Source: Tectiglobus sp965215755 (GTDB lineage Bacteria > Pseudomonadota > Alphaproteobacteria > Rhizobiales > Hyphomicrobiaceae). From it: 64,000 nt of DNA. The translations under genes and the position numbers were made by a program. The stretch covers positions 1,116,001 through 1,180,000 of the forward strand of contig OZ244119.1 in the NCBI GenBank assembly GCA_965215755.1. Reading direction: 5' to 3'. Below the pieces are notes generated by a model that saw only the letters and a list, made by a program, of their open reading frames with translations, did no database searches and was not told the DNA's origin. Shown here one piece after another: positions 1-8,942 of this stretch; position 1 is the first letter of the stretch; each line of letters opens with the position of its first letter.

Positions 1-540
1 AGTCTCAAGCGTGGTGAGATCTGGCTTGGCGGGGTGGCTGTGCATGAGATGGCCGACTATCAAGCGTCGCGTGCCGGCATACAGCTGGTGCCGGAAGACC
101 GACGTATTATTCCGGGCCTTACCGTGGAAGAGAATTTGGTCCTGTCGCAGATCGCCAAGCCGATCGGTTGGGAACTGGACCGGATTTATGATCACTTTCC
201 ACGGTTGGCCGAACGCCGCAAGCAGGAGGGCATAACGCTCTCCGGTGGCGAACAGCAGATGCTTGCTGTTGCCCGGGCTCTGGCTCGTGACATTAAGCTG
301 CTTCTGCTCGACGAGCCTTATGAAGGGCTTGCACCGACAATCGTGCAGGAAATCGAAAAGATCCTGCAGGAAGTGAAACAAGCGGGAATTACCACGGTCA
401 TCGTTGAGCAGAACGCTGTTGCGGCGCTCAAGTTGGCCGATAGCGCAATCATTCTTGATACAGGTGAGGTTGCCTTCAAGGGAACCGCACAGGAAGTGTT
501 GGATAACGAGGAGCTTCGGCACGAATACCTCGCGATCTGA
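1..540 (+). CDS. Branched-chain-type ABC transporter ATP-binding protein (LivF-like), 5' truncated
   Basis: C-terminal part of a cytoplasmic ABC ATPase that would power import by a LivHMGFK/UrtABCDE-type transporter. The reading frame is open from base 1, so the start codon and Walker A lie outside the window. Visible are the signature motif LSGGEQQMLAVARAL, the Walker B LLLLDEP followed by YEGLAP (typical of LivF), and the H-loop region replaced by VIVEQN, also normal for this family. The protein ends in a short tail at the TGA at 538-540. The next gene is a CheY-like regulator 127 bases downstream on the same strand. In related genomes such transporters lie beside symporter-kinase/LuxR pairs that sense short-chain acids, which fits the next four genes. 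Substrate cannot be read from this fragment. Confidence 0.92.
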   Translation, partial: SLKRGEIWLGGVAVHEMADYQASRAGIQLVPEDRRIIPGLTVEENLVLSQIAKPIGWELDRIYDHFPRLAERRKQEGITLSGGEQQMLAVARALARDIKLLLLDEPYEGLAPTIVQEIEKILQEVKQAGITTVIVEQNAVAALKLADSAIILDTGEVAFKGTAQEVLDNEELRHEYLAI

Positions 541-667
541 TCTCGCAGTTCAGCGCGGGTAAGGCATCGCTGCGCTGACAATGAATGGCAAATCTACAGT
601 TTGTTGGACACCCAGGCCGGTGGTGGGTTCTGGGACAGAGAACGTGCGCCTGGAAAGGACTAAGGAC

Positions 668-1051
668 ATGAGTCAGTCAATCCTCATTGTTGATGATGAA
701 AGCTACATCGTGACATCGCTGAGCTATGTCATGAAGAATGCAGGCTTTGAAGTGGACTCAGCCGGTGACGGTGAGGAGGCCTTAGAGAAGGTCAAGGCGA
801 AAGCTCCCGACCTCATTATTCTGGATATCATGATGCCGAAGCTGGATGGCTTTGAGGTCTGTAAGGCTGTTCGAGCAAACCCGGATTGGAATTCTGTCCG
901 GATCATCATGCTAACAGCGAAGGGGCGCGACTCCGAACGCGAGAAGGGACTGGAGCTGGGTGCAGACGATTACCTGACGAAACCATTCTCTACTCGTGAT
1001 ATCCTTAAGCGGGCCCAAGATGTGCTGGCTGAGGAGCGTATCGCGAGCTAA
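668..1051 (+). CDS. Single-domain response regulator (CheY-like)
   Basis: A 127-residue receiver domain with no output domain. It has the acidic pair after LIVDDE, the phosphoacceptor Asp in LIILDIMMPKLDG, the T of MLTAKG and the K of LTKPFS, so all catalytic positions are present. I place the start at 668, where MSQSILIVDDE begins behind a purine-rich stretch (AAGGACTAAGGAC); an upstream in-frame extension to 581 is unlike the family. It sits between the ABC ATPase and the small membrane protein/symporter-kinase genes, so it is probably a phosphorylation partner or phosphate sink of that histidine kinase; this is inferred from position only. Confidence 0.9.
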   Translation: MSQSILIVDDESYIVTSLSYVMKNAGFEVDSAGDGEEALEKVKAKAPDLIILDIMMPKLDGFEVCKAVRANPDWNSVRIIMLTAKGRDSEREKGLELGADDYLTKPFSTRDILKRAQDVLAEERIAS

Positions 1052-1106
1052 CAATTCTCTGCTGGCCTTATAATTCCGGCCGCAGGTTCACGGATTGAGG
1101 CCTGAC

Positions 1107-1385
1107 ATGAACAGCAGGTATGCGCACAGAGAAAGACTGGTAGCGTTGTTTCTGTTTGCTGCGCTGCTGTTCCATCCACCGTTGCTCTTGATATTCGATA
1201 CACGCTCGACGGTTTGGGGGATACCGGCACTCTATCTCTACCTGTTTGTTGCGTGGGCGATATTGATCGTGCTGTTAGCGCTGATTATCGAATTTTCGAC
1301 AGTGCCATCTGAGCCTTCCGAACATGATGATGAGGCCGATGCAGATGGCAACGGGGAGCTGCGAACGGAAGGCAGAGAACCGTAA
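1107..1385 (+). CDS. Small two-helix membrane protein coupled to symporter-kinase
   Basis: A 92-residue protein with two predicted membrane helices (about residues 10-30 and 38-62) separated by a short loop, then a very acidic, probably cytoplasmic tail. Its TAA stop shares a base with the ATG of the following symporter-histidine kinase (TAATG at 1383-1387), the classical layout for translational coupling and a 1:1 complex. Small proteins in this position upstream of sodium/solute symporters are common and are thought to be accessory subunits. A TTG start at 1095 is possible; ATG 1107 is preferred. No specific family assigned with certainty. Confidence 0.75.
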   Translation: MNSRYAHRERLVALFLFAALLFHPPLLLIFDTRSTVWGIPALYLYLFVAWAILIVLLALIIEFSTVPSEPSEHDDEADADGNGELRTEGREP

Positions 1386-4159
1386 TGCTGCAGGCCTGGG
1401 TTATCATCACGGTTGCTTGCGTTTACCTCGGCGTACTGTTTGCGATCGCTTACTGGGGGGACAAGCGGGCTGATGCCGGTCGTAGCATCATTTCCAACCC
1501 ATACATCTACACGCTTTCGATTGCCGTCTACTGCACGTCATGGACATTCTATGGTAGTGTCGGGCGGGCAGCCTCGAGCGGTGTTGGCTTTCTGCCGATT
1601 TATATCGGCCCGACGCTGACGTTTATTCTCGGCTGGTTTGTACTGCGCAAGATTGTCAGGATTTCCAAAGCAAACCGGATTACGTCGATTGCCGACCTGA
1701 TTGCGTCCCGCTATGGCAAGAGTGCGCTGTTGGGTGGCCTAGTGACAGTGATTGCTGTGGTTGGGATCATGCCCTACATCTCGCTGCAGCTGAAAGCTGT
1801 CTCAACCAGCTTCACCATGTTGCTGCAGTATCCGGATGTAGCGCAAGCGGGTGCTCAGGCTGGTACGGTTTCGATACTGGCAGATACGTCATTTTATGTT
1901 GCAGCCCTGCTTGCAACGTTTGCTATTCTGTTCGGGGCCAGACATATCGACGCCAGCGAACACCACGAAGGTATGGTGGCGGCCGTCGCGTTTGAATCCG
2001 TCATCAAGCTGCTGGCGTTTCTGGCGGTTGGGCTGTTCGTGACGTTCGGTATGTATGACGGATTTGGCGATATTTTTTCTCGCGCCCAGGCCAGTGAGCA
2101 ACTTTCCAAGCTCTTCACGATGGAAGGTGCTGGAGGCTATAGCAGTTGGGTCTCGTTGACGTTGCTGTCGATGGCAGCGATCGTCTTTCTGCCCCGGCAG
2201 TTTCAGGTGACCATTGTTGAGTGTGTGAATGAAGCCCATCTGCGCAAGGCGCTGTGGTTGTTTCCGCTCTATCTCTTCTTGATCAACATTTTTGTCCTGC
2301 CAATTGCCTTCGGTGGCTTGCTCCGGTTCCCGGATGGAACAGTCAATGCTGACACGTTTGTGCTGACTCTTCCGATGGTCGAGCAGCAAGATGCCCTCGC
2401 TTTGTTCGCGTTTATCGGCGGGCTTTCGGCTGCGACGGCGATGATCATCGTCGCGACCGTTGCCCTCAGCACGATGGTTTCGAATGACCTGGTTATGCCA
2501 GTGTTGTTGCGGATCGAGCGGCTTGGTCTGTCGCAGCGGCGGGATCTCAGCGGCCTTATTCTGATGATCCGACGATGCACGATCGCTCTCGTGCTTCTTC
2601 TCGGATACATCTATGTAAGGTTGATCGGTGACTCTTATGCATTGGTCAGTATCGGTCTGGTATCGTTTACCGCTGCCGCACAATTTGCGCCTGCCATCTT
2701 GGCTGGAATCTACTGGAAGGGCGGGAGCAGGGCTGGTGCTATCGCGGGCCTGTCAGCTGGATTTGCGCTTTGGGCCTACACGCTACTTGTTCCATCGTTT
2801 GCGCGTTCCGGCTGGATACCAGAGTCATTCCTGCGCGACGGGCCGTTCGGAATAGAAATGCTACGGCCCTACTCACTATTCTGGCTTGAGGGCCTTGACC
2901 CAATTAGCCACGCGCTCTTCTGGACGTTAGCCTTTAATGTCGGATTGTTCGTTCTCGTTTCCCTTTTGACATCACAGAGTGTGATTGAACGCAGTCAGGC
3001 GGTTCAGTTCGTTGACGCCTTCCGCCAAAACACAAACGGGCACAGGGTTTGGCGCGGAAGCGCAACCGTGGGTGAAATCAAGCGGCTCGTCGCGCGGTTT
3101 GTCGGCGAGGAGCGAATGGTTATTGCGTTCCGCCAGCTGGAACGCCGGCTCGGTCGACAACTATCGGATGACAGCGCGGCTGAAGCACCGGTTGTCGCTT
3201 TTGGAGAGCGGCAGCTGGCTGGCGCCATTGGCACGGCAAGTGCGCGGATTATGATCGCATCGGTCGTGCGCGAAGAGCTGCATGACATTGACGAGATGAT
3301 GGAAATTCTTGATGAGGCTTCGCAGGTTATCGAATACAGCCGCCAGCTTGAGCAAAAATCCCGTGAGCTCCAAATTGCGACTGACGATCTCAAGGCTGCA
3401 AATTCACGACTCCAAGAACTCGATAAGCTCAAGGATGGTTTCGTTTCGACCGTGAGCCATGAGCTGCGCACGCCGCTGACTTCGATACGATCGTTTTCTG
3501 AGATTGTTTTTGATAACCCTGATATGCCGCCGGAGCAGAAGTCCGAGTTTGTCGGAATTATTGTGAAGGAAAGTGAGCGACTGACGCGTCTGATCGATGA
3601 TGTGCTGGATATTGCAAAGATGGAAGCCGGCGAGATCGACTGGCGCCTCTCTGTCCACGATCCACGCCCCATTATTGAAGAGGCGATTAACGCTTCCGCT
3701 GGGCCGTTTAAGCAGGATGATACGGGCTTGCGCCTCGATACTGCAATTGCCGACAACCTGCCACTTGTCAAGGTGGAGCCCGATCGCTTGACGCAGGTTG
3801 TTGTGAATCTGATCTCGAATGCCGTCAAGTTCAGCGATAAGGACGAACGCGTCGTCACAGTAACCGCGGAAAATGATCAAGGCGCCCTGTTTGTTAGTAT
3901 TGAAGATAACGGCATCGGTATCGCAAAGGACGATCACGACAAAGTCTTCCAGCGCTTCCAGCAGGTTGGCAATACGTTGACCGAAAAGCCGAAGGGCACA
4001 GGCCTGGGGCTGCCAATCTGCGCTGAGATTATCAAGTACTTTGGCGGTGAGATTGGCGTGGAAAGCGAGCTAGGTCGTGGTTCGCGCTTTTGGTTCCGCC
4101 TTCCGGTCGTCTTACCCGAGAATTCGCCTGCGGTCGCCAGTGCGCAAGTTCAACGTTGA
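1385..4159 (+). CDS. Sodium/solute symporter-histidine kinase fusion (CrbS/MxtR type)
   Basis: A 924-residue inner-membrane sensor. Residues about 5-500 form a sodium:solute symporter (SSF) domain with roughly 13 membrane helices; a linker and coiled coil follow (about 630-690, rich in E, L and R), then a HisKA/HATPase_c kinase core. The phosphoacceptor is H692 in VSHELRTPLTS; the N box reads NLISNAVKFS, the G1 box IEDNGIGIA and the F/G2 boxes FQRFQQ and GTGLGLPI, so the kinase looks active. It has no receiver domain, consistent with separate regulators on both sides. SSF-kinases of the CrbS/MxtR family work with LuxR-type CrbR/ErdR proteins to control acetate/acetyl-CoA synthetase expression; the same pairing here suggests a short-chain carboxylate response. 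It overlaps the upstream small gene by one base. Confidence 0.93.
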   Translation: MLQAWVIITVACVYLGVLFAIAYWGDKRADAGRSIISNPYIYTLSIAVYCTSWTFYGSVGRAASSGVGFLPIYIGPTLTFILGWFVLRKIVRISKANRITSIADLIASRYGKSALLGGLVTVIAVVGIMPYISLQLKAVSTSFTMLLQYPDVAQAGAQAGTVSILADTSFYVAALLATFAILFGARHIDASEHHEGMVAAVAFESVIKLLAFLAVGLFVTFGMYDGFGDIFSRAQASEQLSKLFTMEGAGGYSSWVSLTLLSMAAIVFLPRQFQVTIVECVNEAHLRKALWLFPLYLFLINIFVLPIAFGGLLRFPDGTVNADTFVLTLPMVEQQDALALFAFIGGLSAATAMIIVATVALSTMVSNDLVMPVLLRIERLGLSQRRDLSGLILMIRRCTIALVLLLGYIYVRLIGDSYALVSIGLVSFTAAAQFAPAILAGIYWKGGSRAGAIAGLSAGFALWAYTLLVPSFARSGWIPESFLRDGPFGIEMLRPYSLFWLEGLDPISHALFWTLAFNVGLFVLVSLLTSQSVIERSQAVQFVDAFRQNTNGHRVWRGSATVGEIKRLVARFVGEERMVIAFRQLERRLGRQLSDDSAAEAPVVAFGERQLAGAIGTASARIMIASVVREELHDIDEMMEILDEASQVIEYSRQLEQKSRELQIATDDLKAANSRLQELDKLKDGFVSTVSHELRTPLTSIRSFSEIVFDNPDMPPEQKSEFVGIIVKESERLTRLIDDVLDIAKMEAGEIDWRLSVHDPRPIIEEAINASAGPFKQDDTGLRLDTAIADNLPLVKVEPDRLTQVVVNLISNAVKFSDKDERVVTVTAENDQGALFVSIEDNGIGIAKDDHDKVFQRFQQVGNTLTEKPKGTGLGLPICAEIIKYFGGEIGVESELGRGSRFWFRLPVVLPENSPAVASAQVQR

Positions 4160-4174
4160 CGGAGATTTCGCATC

Positions 4175-4828
4175 ATGCCTCGCATTGCAATTGTTGATGA
4201 CCATCCGTTGTTCCGGAATGCTGCGGCCGGGGTGCTTGAGAAGCAGTTCAGTTCTTGCAAGGTGGTGCAGGTCGGGTCGTTCGGGGAACTGGAAACGATC
4301 ATGGGCCACGATCCGAACTTTGATCTCGTCCTGCTTGATCTTAACCTTCCAGACACATCCGGGCTGTTTGGCCTGTTGTTGCTTCGTGCTGTTTATCCCG
4401 AGGTCCCGGTGGCGTTGGTTTCGGCAACCGACAATCCTAGTCTTATTCGCAGAGCTATCGACTGTGGTGCGTCTGGATTTGTTCCAAAAACGCAATCGGT
4501 GTACTCGCTACGCGAAGCAGTACGAAGCATTCTGGACGGGAATATTTGGTTGCCAGATCAAGGGGACGGCATCCTTGAGCCTCGCGCCAGTGAGATGGAA
4601 ATGGCGAAGCGGTTCACATTGCTGACAGCACAACAACTGCGCGTCCTTCGGCTGCTGTGCCAGGGGCACCTAAATCGGCAGATGGGTGATGCTCTTGGGA
4701 TCGCGGAGGCAACAACCAAGGCGCATGTCTCAGAGATTCTGAACAAGCTTGGAGCACACAGTCGAACCCAGGCTGTTGTGTTTGCCAACAAACTCAATCA
4801 GGGACAAATCGGAGGGCTGGCAACCTGA
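4175..4828 (+). CDS. LuxR/NarL-family response regulator (CrbR/ErdR-like)
   Basis: A 217-residue DNA-binding regulator, 15 bases after the kinase gene, so almost certainly its cognate partner. The N-terminal receiver has DD at 8-9, phosphoacceptor D55 in LLDLNLPD and the conserved Lys in FVPKTQS. The C-terminal half (about 145-205) is a LuxR-type helix-turn-helix (LTAQQLRVLRLLCQGHLNRQMGDAL, then TTKAHVSEILNKLG split across the recognition helix). Known CrbR-type proteins activate acs and related acetate-use genes; the target here is not visible. Confidence 0.92.
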   Translation: MPRIAIVDDHPLFRNAAAGVLEKQFSSCKVVQVGSFGELETIMGHDPNFDLVLLDLNLPDTSGLFGLLLLRAVYPEVPVALVSATDNPSLIRRAIDCGASGFVPKTQSVYSLREAVRSILDGNIWLPDQGDGILEPRASEMEMAKRFTLLTAQQLRVLRLLCQGHLNRQMGDALGIAEATTKAHVSEILNKLGAHSRTQAVVFANKLNQGQIGGLAT

Positions 4829-4860
4829 GATGCAGTGCCGCAATAGCTTGATGCTGCATC
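4829..4860. terminator. Possible bidirectional hairpin between convergent genes
   Basis: Perfect 7-bp arms GATGCAG (4829-4835) and CTGCATC (4854-4860) flank an 18-base loop between the converging regulator and LysE genes. There is no T run, so termination is only suggested by position. Confidence 0.3.
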
Positions 4861-4872
4861 AGATTGTTCGCC

Positions 4873-5505
4873 CTATCTATCTTGCAACGCCAGTCGAACT
4901 CCCAGTCCACAGTAGATGGTGCCGACGACTTTTCCCTGCCACCGTAACACAGTGGGATTGCGGCGAAGAAAGCTGCCGACGCTTCCAGCACTGACGGCAA
5001 AAAAGACCGTACTGACGAGACCGAGAAGAACCAGGATCAGGCCGAGTGTTGTAAGCTGGAGCATGATCGACCCGTTCTCCGGTTTCACGAACTGTGGCAG
5101 GAAGGCGAGGAAAAACAGCGCCGTCTTCGGATTGAGTACCTCAGCAATGATCGCCTGGTTGAAAGCTTCGCGCGGTGTCAGGGCGACAATCTTGGGAGAT
5201 GAGGGCGCTGCCGCCTTTGCGGTTATGGCCTGGATGCCAAGATAGATCAGATAAGCTGCGCCCAGATATTTGACCAGGCTGAACATGAAAGCCGAAGCAT
5301 AGATGATGGCTGAGATTCCAACTACAGCCATCGCGGTGTGAATAATGTCTCCGACCGCGATTCCGAGACCCGTTGCGATCCCGGCTTTGGTTCCTGACGT
5401 GGTCGAGCGAGCGACGGTCAATAATGTTGCGGGGCCCGGAATGAATACGAAACCGAACACGACGGCGATGTAGGTTGCCAGAGTGACTGCGTCTATCACG
5501 ATCAT
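4873..5505 (-). CDS. LysE/RhtB-family amino-acid exporter
   Basis: A 210-residue integral membrane protein with about six helices. The family signature PGPATLLTVARS near residue 24 and the second-half ALNPKTA-like motif (here VLNPKTALFFLAFLPQF) place it in the LysE translocator family, which exports basic or neutral amino acids and related metabolites by proton exchange. It converges on the LuxR-type regulator and is not part of that operon. Length is normal. A second family member lies at 25206-25832. Substrate not predictable from sequence. Confidence 0.9.
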   Translation of the reverse strand: MIVIDAVTLATYIAVVFGFVFIPGPATLLTVARSTTSGTKAGIATGLGIAVGDIIHTAMAVVGISAIIYASAFMFSLVKYLGAAYLIYLGIQAITAKAAAPSSPKIVALTPREAFNQAIIAEVLNPKTALFFLAFLPQFVKPENGSIMLQLTTLGLILVLLGLVSTVFFAVSAGSVGSFLRRNPTVLRWQGKVVGTIYCGLGVRLALQDR

Positions 5506-5604
5506 TCCTTGGAGATTGGTTATGCGGACCAGGGGTTACTTAGCCGTCAACCAGAGACGAAAGCAATCCATCGGCGTGATGACTGGATCGGACCCAATGT
5601 GATG

Positions 5605-5681
5605 TGGTGATCCTGACAGGATTCGAACCTGTGACCTACGGATTAGGAATCCGTCGCTCTATCCTACTGAGCTACAGGACC
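5605..5681 (-). tRNA. tRNA-Arg (anticodon CCT)
   Basis: Read on the minus strand this folds as a complete cloverleaf. The acceptor is GGTCCTG/CAGGATC (one G-T pair), the D arm GCTC/GAGC, the anticodon arm ACGGA/TCCGT with loop TTCCTAA (anticodon CCT at the central positions, decoding AGG), and the T arm ACAGG/CCTGT with loop TTCGAAT. The discriminator is A and the CCA end is encoded. Confidence 0.97.
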
Positions 5682-5809
5682 ATCTGGGCAGGCGGGTAGA
5701 TTACACCGATTTGTGGTCGGGAGTCGACGTTGTTGGCGAGGATCGAAAGGTGATTGGGATGTAGCGGCATCTCAAGGGCATTTATGCTCGTGGAGGCCAG
5801 CTGTTTAGC

Positions 5810-6859
5810 ATGCCAGTTCTTGACGAAATTGACAGATTCTTAGCCATATTTTCATACCCTCACTCCAACGGATTGGGGATTTTTATGTTGTTGGCTTGGA
5901 CGAAGGCGCTGTCGCAGGAGTATCTGTCGACCGAGCTTCGCGTCGCGCCCGGCATACGTGCCCGCATTGTGGAGCGCCCCGGTTATTCGATGGCGCCAGA
6001 AGCGTGTGCGCACATCATCAGCGACGTGCGAAGCATTGCGGCTCGTACGCTTCCGGATGACGAACCGCTGGACTACGGAATTCTGACTAGCATGCGAGAC
6101 CGCCTCGAGAATTCGATACTGACGATCCTCTATGATGATACCTCCGGGGAGCCGATTGCCTTCAATGCATTGGCCGTTATGGATGTGCAACTCCATGGTC
6201 GCCCGGTCGAGGTTGTGCATCTTGGCCTTGTGATGATTGCGCCGGGTACTCGCAATCGCGGTTTCTCGTGGGCGCTTTACGGCCTGACCTGTATTTTCCT
6301 GTTGGCGCGCCGCCAGCTGCGGCCGATGTGGCTCTCGAATGTGACCCAGGTCCCGGCCATTGTTGGAATGGTTTGCGATGGCTTTAGTGATGTTTACCCA
6401 AACCCGCAAACTGGGAACCGGTGCAGCTTCGAGCACTTGTTGCTTGCCCGCGAAATCATGGCCAAGCACCGGTCGGTGTTCGGTGTCGGCACTGATGCTG
6501 TATTCGACGAGGCTAGCTTCGTGATCGCGAATGCCTACACCGGTGGCTCGGACAATCTTAAGAAGACGTTTGAGGAGAGTCCCAAACACCGGAATGACGT
6601 GTTCAATGACTTCTGCAAAGACGAGCTGGACTATGGGCGCGGTGATGACGTCCTACAGCTCTGTCAGCTCGACCTCAGTTCTATGAAGCGATTTCTCCTG
6701 AAAGATGTTCCGCGTCGCTCAATGCCGGCAGTGCTCGTGACGCTGGCGGTGGTCTCCCTGAACCGTTTCGTCCTGCCGCTGGTCTATTGGTTCAGTGCCA
6801 ACAGGCAGTGGGGAGTTCTTCGGCCATCGCAGCTCGATGCGGAGGGTCAACGACAGTGA
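5810..6859 (+). CDS. GNAT-like acyltransferase, first gene of E1/nitroreductase operon
   Basis: A 349-residue protein that I cannot assign to a named enzyme. The segment HLGLVMIAPGTRNRGFSWAL (about residues 143-162) resembles GNAT motif A, with RNRGFS at the acetyl-CoA pyrophosphate loop, and the preceding strand-helix order fits an N-acyltransferase fold. A hydrophobic stretch near the C terminus (PAVLVTLAVVSLNRFVLPLVYW) may be membrane-associated. It is the first of five same-strand genes joined by 4-nt overlaps (its TGA at 6857-6859 lies inside the GTG start region of the ThiF-like gene). ATG 5810 has a distant GGAGG; an alternative ATG at 5885, with GGGGA at good spacing, is equally plausible and would shorten the protein by 25 residues. 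Confidence 0.7.
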   Translation: MPVLDEIDRFLAIFSYPHSNGLGIFMLLAWTKALSQEYLSTELRVAPGIRARIVERPGYSMAPEACAHIISDVRSIAARTLPDDEPLDYGILTSMRDRLENSILTILYDDTSGEPIAFNALAVMDVQLHGRPVEVVHLGLVMIAPGTRNRGFSWALYGLTCIFLLARRQLRPMWLSNVTQVPAIVGMVCDGFSDVYPNPQTGNRCSFEHLLLAREIMAKHRSVFGVGTDAVFDEASFVIANAYTGGSDNLKKTFEESPKHRNDVFNDFCKDELDYGRGDDVLQLCQLDLSSMKRFLLKDVPRRSMPAVLVTLAVVSLNRFVLPLVYWFSANRQWGVLRPSQLDAEGQRQ

Positions 6860-7740
6860 CAGGAACGTTCACGTATGACGAATTCACGACCCGCAACCTT
6901 GGTTTCATCACTGAAGCGGAACAACAGGTTCTCAGAGACTCGAGCGTGTTCGTGTGCGGCACCGGGGGGATGGGTGGCGCGGCTGTTCTCGCACTTGCAC
7001 GCGCTGGAGTTGGCCGGCTAGTCCTGGCTGACATCGATACTTATGAAATCTCGAACCTCAACCGTCAGGTTTTCGCGTTTACACACACCGTCGGTCAGCA
7101 CAAGGCCGAAGCAGCAGCGGAGCAAATCCGCACTATCAATCCCGAGATCATCGTTCAGGTTCACAGGAGCGCGTGGTGCGAAACTGCGGAAGAACTCGTG
7201 CGTTCGACCGATGTAACGATCAACGGCACGGATGATCTCGCGGCTAGCCTCTTGCTGTATCGTACCGCGCGTCATGTGGGCCGGCCCGTTGTCGATGCGT
7301 ATGCATCGCCATTGCCTTCTGTCTATGTGACACGCGTTGCAGACCAGACGCCGGAAGAGAGGCTTGGTTTTCCCACTATTGGGCGCGCATGGGACGAGGT
7401 GAGCGATCAAGACCGGGCTGCGGCCTTCCAATGCGAAGCGCTGCACGTGCTGATCCACTCGTCGTCGAGGCGTCACATTGATCTTGATGCGGCGGGAGAC
7501 GTCGCAGCCGGTCGCCGCAGCCGGATGTCGTTTGCGCCGATGGTTATTACGACCGGAATGTTGATGGCCTATGAGACTATTGCGCTGCTTCTGGGCCGGA
7601 AAACCGGGACGGACAATCAAGGCTGGTTCTTCAACCCTTACAAACCGGAGGTCGAACGTCCCAAGCCTAAGGTCATTGCAATGGCGCTGCGCCCACTTGT
7701 GCGGCGTGCTCTTGAGCGCATGATGCACGAGGCCTCATGA
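6856..7740 (+). CDS. E1-like/ThiF-family adenylyltransferase
   Basis: A 294-residue cytoplasmic protein of the ThiF/MoeB/E1 superfamily, which adenylates a carboxylate (often the C terminus of a ubiquitin-like or peptide carrier). It shows the Rossmann loop VCGTGGMGG (residues 33-41), the acidic residues LADID (58-61), the N-x-N-R-Q motif (67-71) and K83 in HKAEAAAEQI, all needed for ATP binding. The paired CxxC zinc motifs of MoeB/ThiF are absent, and no obvious thiolating cysteine is seen. The start is GTG 6856, preceded by GGAGGG at 6841-6846 and overlapping the previous stop as GTGA. Downstream, after one membrane gene and one GNAT-like gene, is a nitroreductase-like protein; these two domains are fused in mycobacterial MoeY (Rv1355c). 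Not a likely molybdopterin gene here, since no moa/moe genes are nearby. Confidence 0.9.
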   Translation: MTGTFTYDEFTTRNLGFITEAEQQVLRDSSVFVCGTGGMGGAAVLALARAGVGRLVLADIDTYEISNLNRQVFAFTHTVGQHKAEAAAEQIRTINPEIIVQVHRSAWCETAEELVRSTDVTINGTDDLAASLLLYRTARHVGRPVVDAYASPLPSVYVTRVADQTPEERLGFPTIGRAWDEVSDQDRAAAFQCEALHVLIHSSSRRHIDLDAAGDVAAGRRSRMSFAPMVITTGMLMAYETIALLLGRKTGTDNQGWFFNPYKPEVERPKPKVIAMALRPLVRRALERMMHEAS

Positions 7741-8942
7741 TGGAGACAGGGGACGCAAAGCTGATTGCGGATGTCATTATCAACCTGTTCGCCGCTGGGA
7801 GCCTTTTAATCATCTCGCGCAGTTTGTATCGAGCTGCTCCAACGTCGGCGGTTTATGAACGCGTTCGATTTGCCCTCTGGCTTGGGGCGGCTCTGTTCGG
7901 TATTCGAGCTGTTGCATGGTGGACGGGAAGTTCGTTTTTGAGTGCATTGGAAATTGGCCTGGCCGCGGTTTCACCGATTGCTGCATTGATACTTGCCGAA
8001 GGCTTGTTGCGCCGCCATGCACCTCTTGCGACGAAGCTCATTGTCGTATCAGCGACGTGTGTCGCATTGCTGGTTCATATTGTGCCAGGGCTGACACCGC
8101 CAGTGAAATTGACAACGCTGTTGATGTCAGTTGCTGGAAGTCTGGTAGCTATTGCCGTCTTTATGTTGACCCGGATCAGGGATGACCTCGATGAGGAGGA
8201 GAGCAGGACGGCGGGGCGCCTTCTTGGTTCGTTATTACTCGTCACACCCTGTATAGCTACAGACTTTGGCAATTTGTTCCCTGGGTTTCCGGTTCGCATT
8301 GGTGCCCTCAGTATCGTGTTTCTGCTCTACATTTCTTTCGGGGCCGGAAGCACGAGCAATAAGCTCTCCGAGCGAATCGTCTCCATCTTGGTTTTCCTGG
8401 CGACCGCCGCGGTGTTTGCAATTGCACATGCGATGGTTCATCCGGGTTTTAGCATCGATGCACTTTTGCGCGCTGCTGCCGTTGGTTTTGCAGGGTTGAT
8501 ATTTGCTGCCTTGTTTTCTGAAACGATGGGTGCGCGGTCGGAGCGTCGACGCAAAACCGGCGACTATCTGAACGCAACATCGTTTGCAGGCTACATCCGT
8601 TCCATGTTTGAGGATGATCGCCTCACCAAGGTGCGCCGGCTCGATCAGTCAATCTTGGCGCCACTCGATCATTCGGCTTTCTCAGAACTGCTATCCCGCC
8701 AACCAGTTCTTCGATTGAAGGATGCGCCCTGGTCGACGGCAGCCATAGATCCGGGTGTCGAGCGTGCGATGTCGCTGCTTAAAACCTACGATGCGACGCA
8801 TATTCTCCGCATCGCGGATAGTCCTCGTGAGCTGCTGGTCTTCTCTATCCCATCAGCGATTGCAACCCCGCGCTTGGAAAGTGAAATTGATGCGGCACAG
8901 CGCATTGGTGAGCTGCTATGCGCGCGGGAGTGTGATCGATGA
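7737..8942 (+). CDS. Polytopic membrane protein of unknown function
   Basis: A 401-residue protein with seven or eight hydrophobic helices in residues about 10-265, followed by a soluble C-terminal part of about 130 residues (from GARSERRRKTGDY onward). The arrangement resembles the membrane-sensor half of some signalling proteins, but no kinase, cyclase or GGDEF domain is present. The start ATG overlaps the stop of the ThiF-like gene by 4 nt and its own TGA overlaps the next ATG in the same way, so it is translated with them and probably anchors or transports the product of this operon. I do not recognise the family. Confidence 0.75.
   Translation: MMETGDAKLIADVIINLFAAGSLLIISRSLYRAAPTSAVYERVRFALWLGAALFGIRAVAWWTGSSFLSALEIGLAAVSPIAALILAEGLLRRHAPLATKLIVVSATCVALLVHIVPGLTPPVKLTTLLMSVAGSLVAIAVFMLTRIRDDLDEEESRTAGRLLGSLLLVTPCIATDFGNLFPGFPVRIGALSIVFLLYISFGAGSTSNKLSERIVSILVFLATAAVFAIAHAMVHPGFSIDALLRAAAVGFAGLIFAALFSETMGARSERRRKTGDYLNATSFAGYIRSMFEDDRLTKVRRLDQSILAPLDHSAFSELLSRQPVLRLKDAPWSTAAIDPGVERAMSLLKTYDATHILRIADSPRELLVFSIPSAIATPRLESEIDAAQRIGELLCARECDR

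Noticed and set aside
1889..2683. 264-aa minus-strand frame over the symporter domain
   Set aside because: Shadow of the symporter-kinase gene with typical antisense composition.
6856..7740. ThiF-like gene as moeB or thiF
   Set aside because: No CxxC zinc pairs and no moa, moe or thi genes nearby; the operon partners differ.
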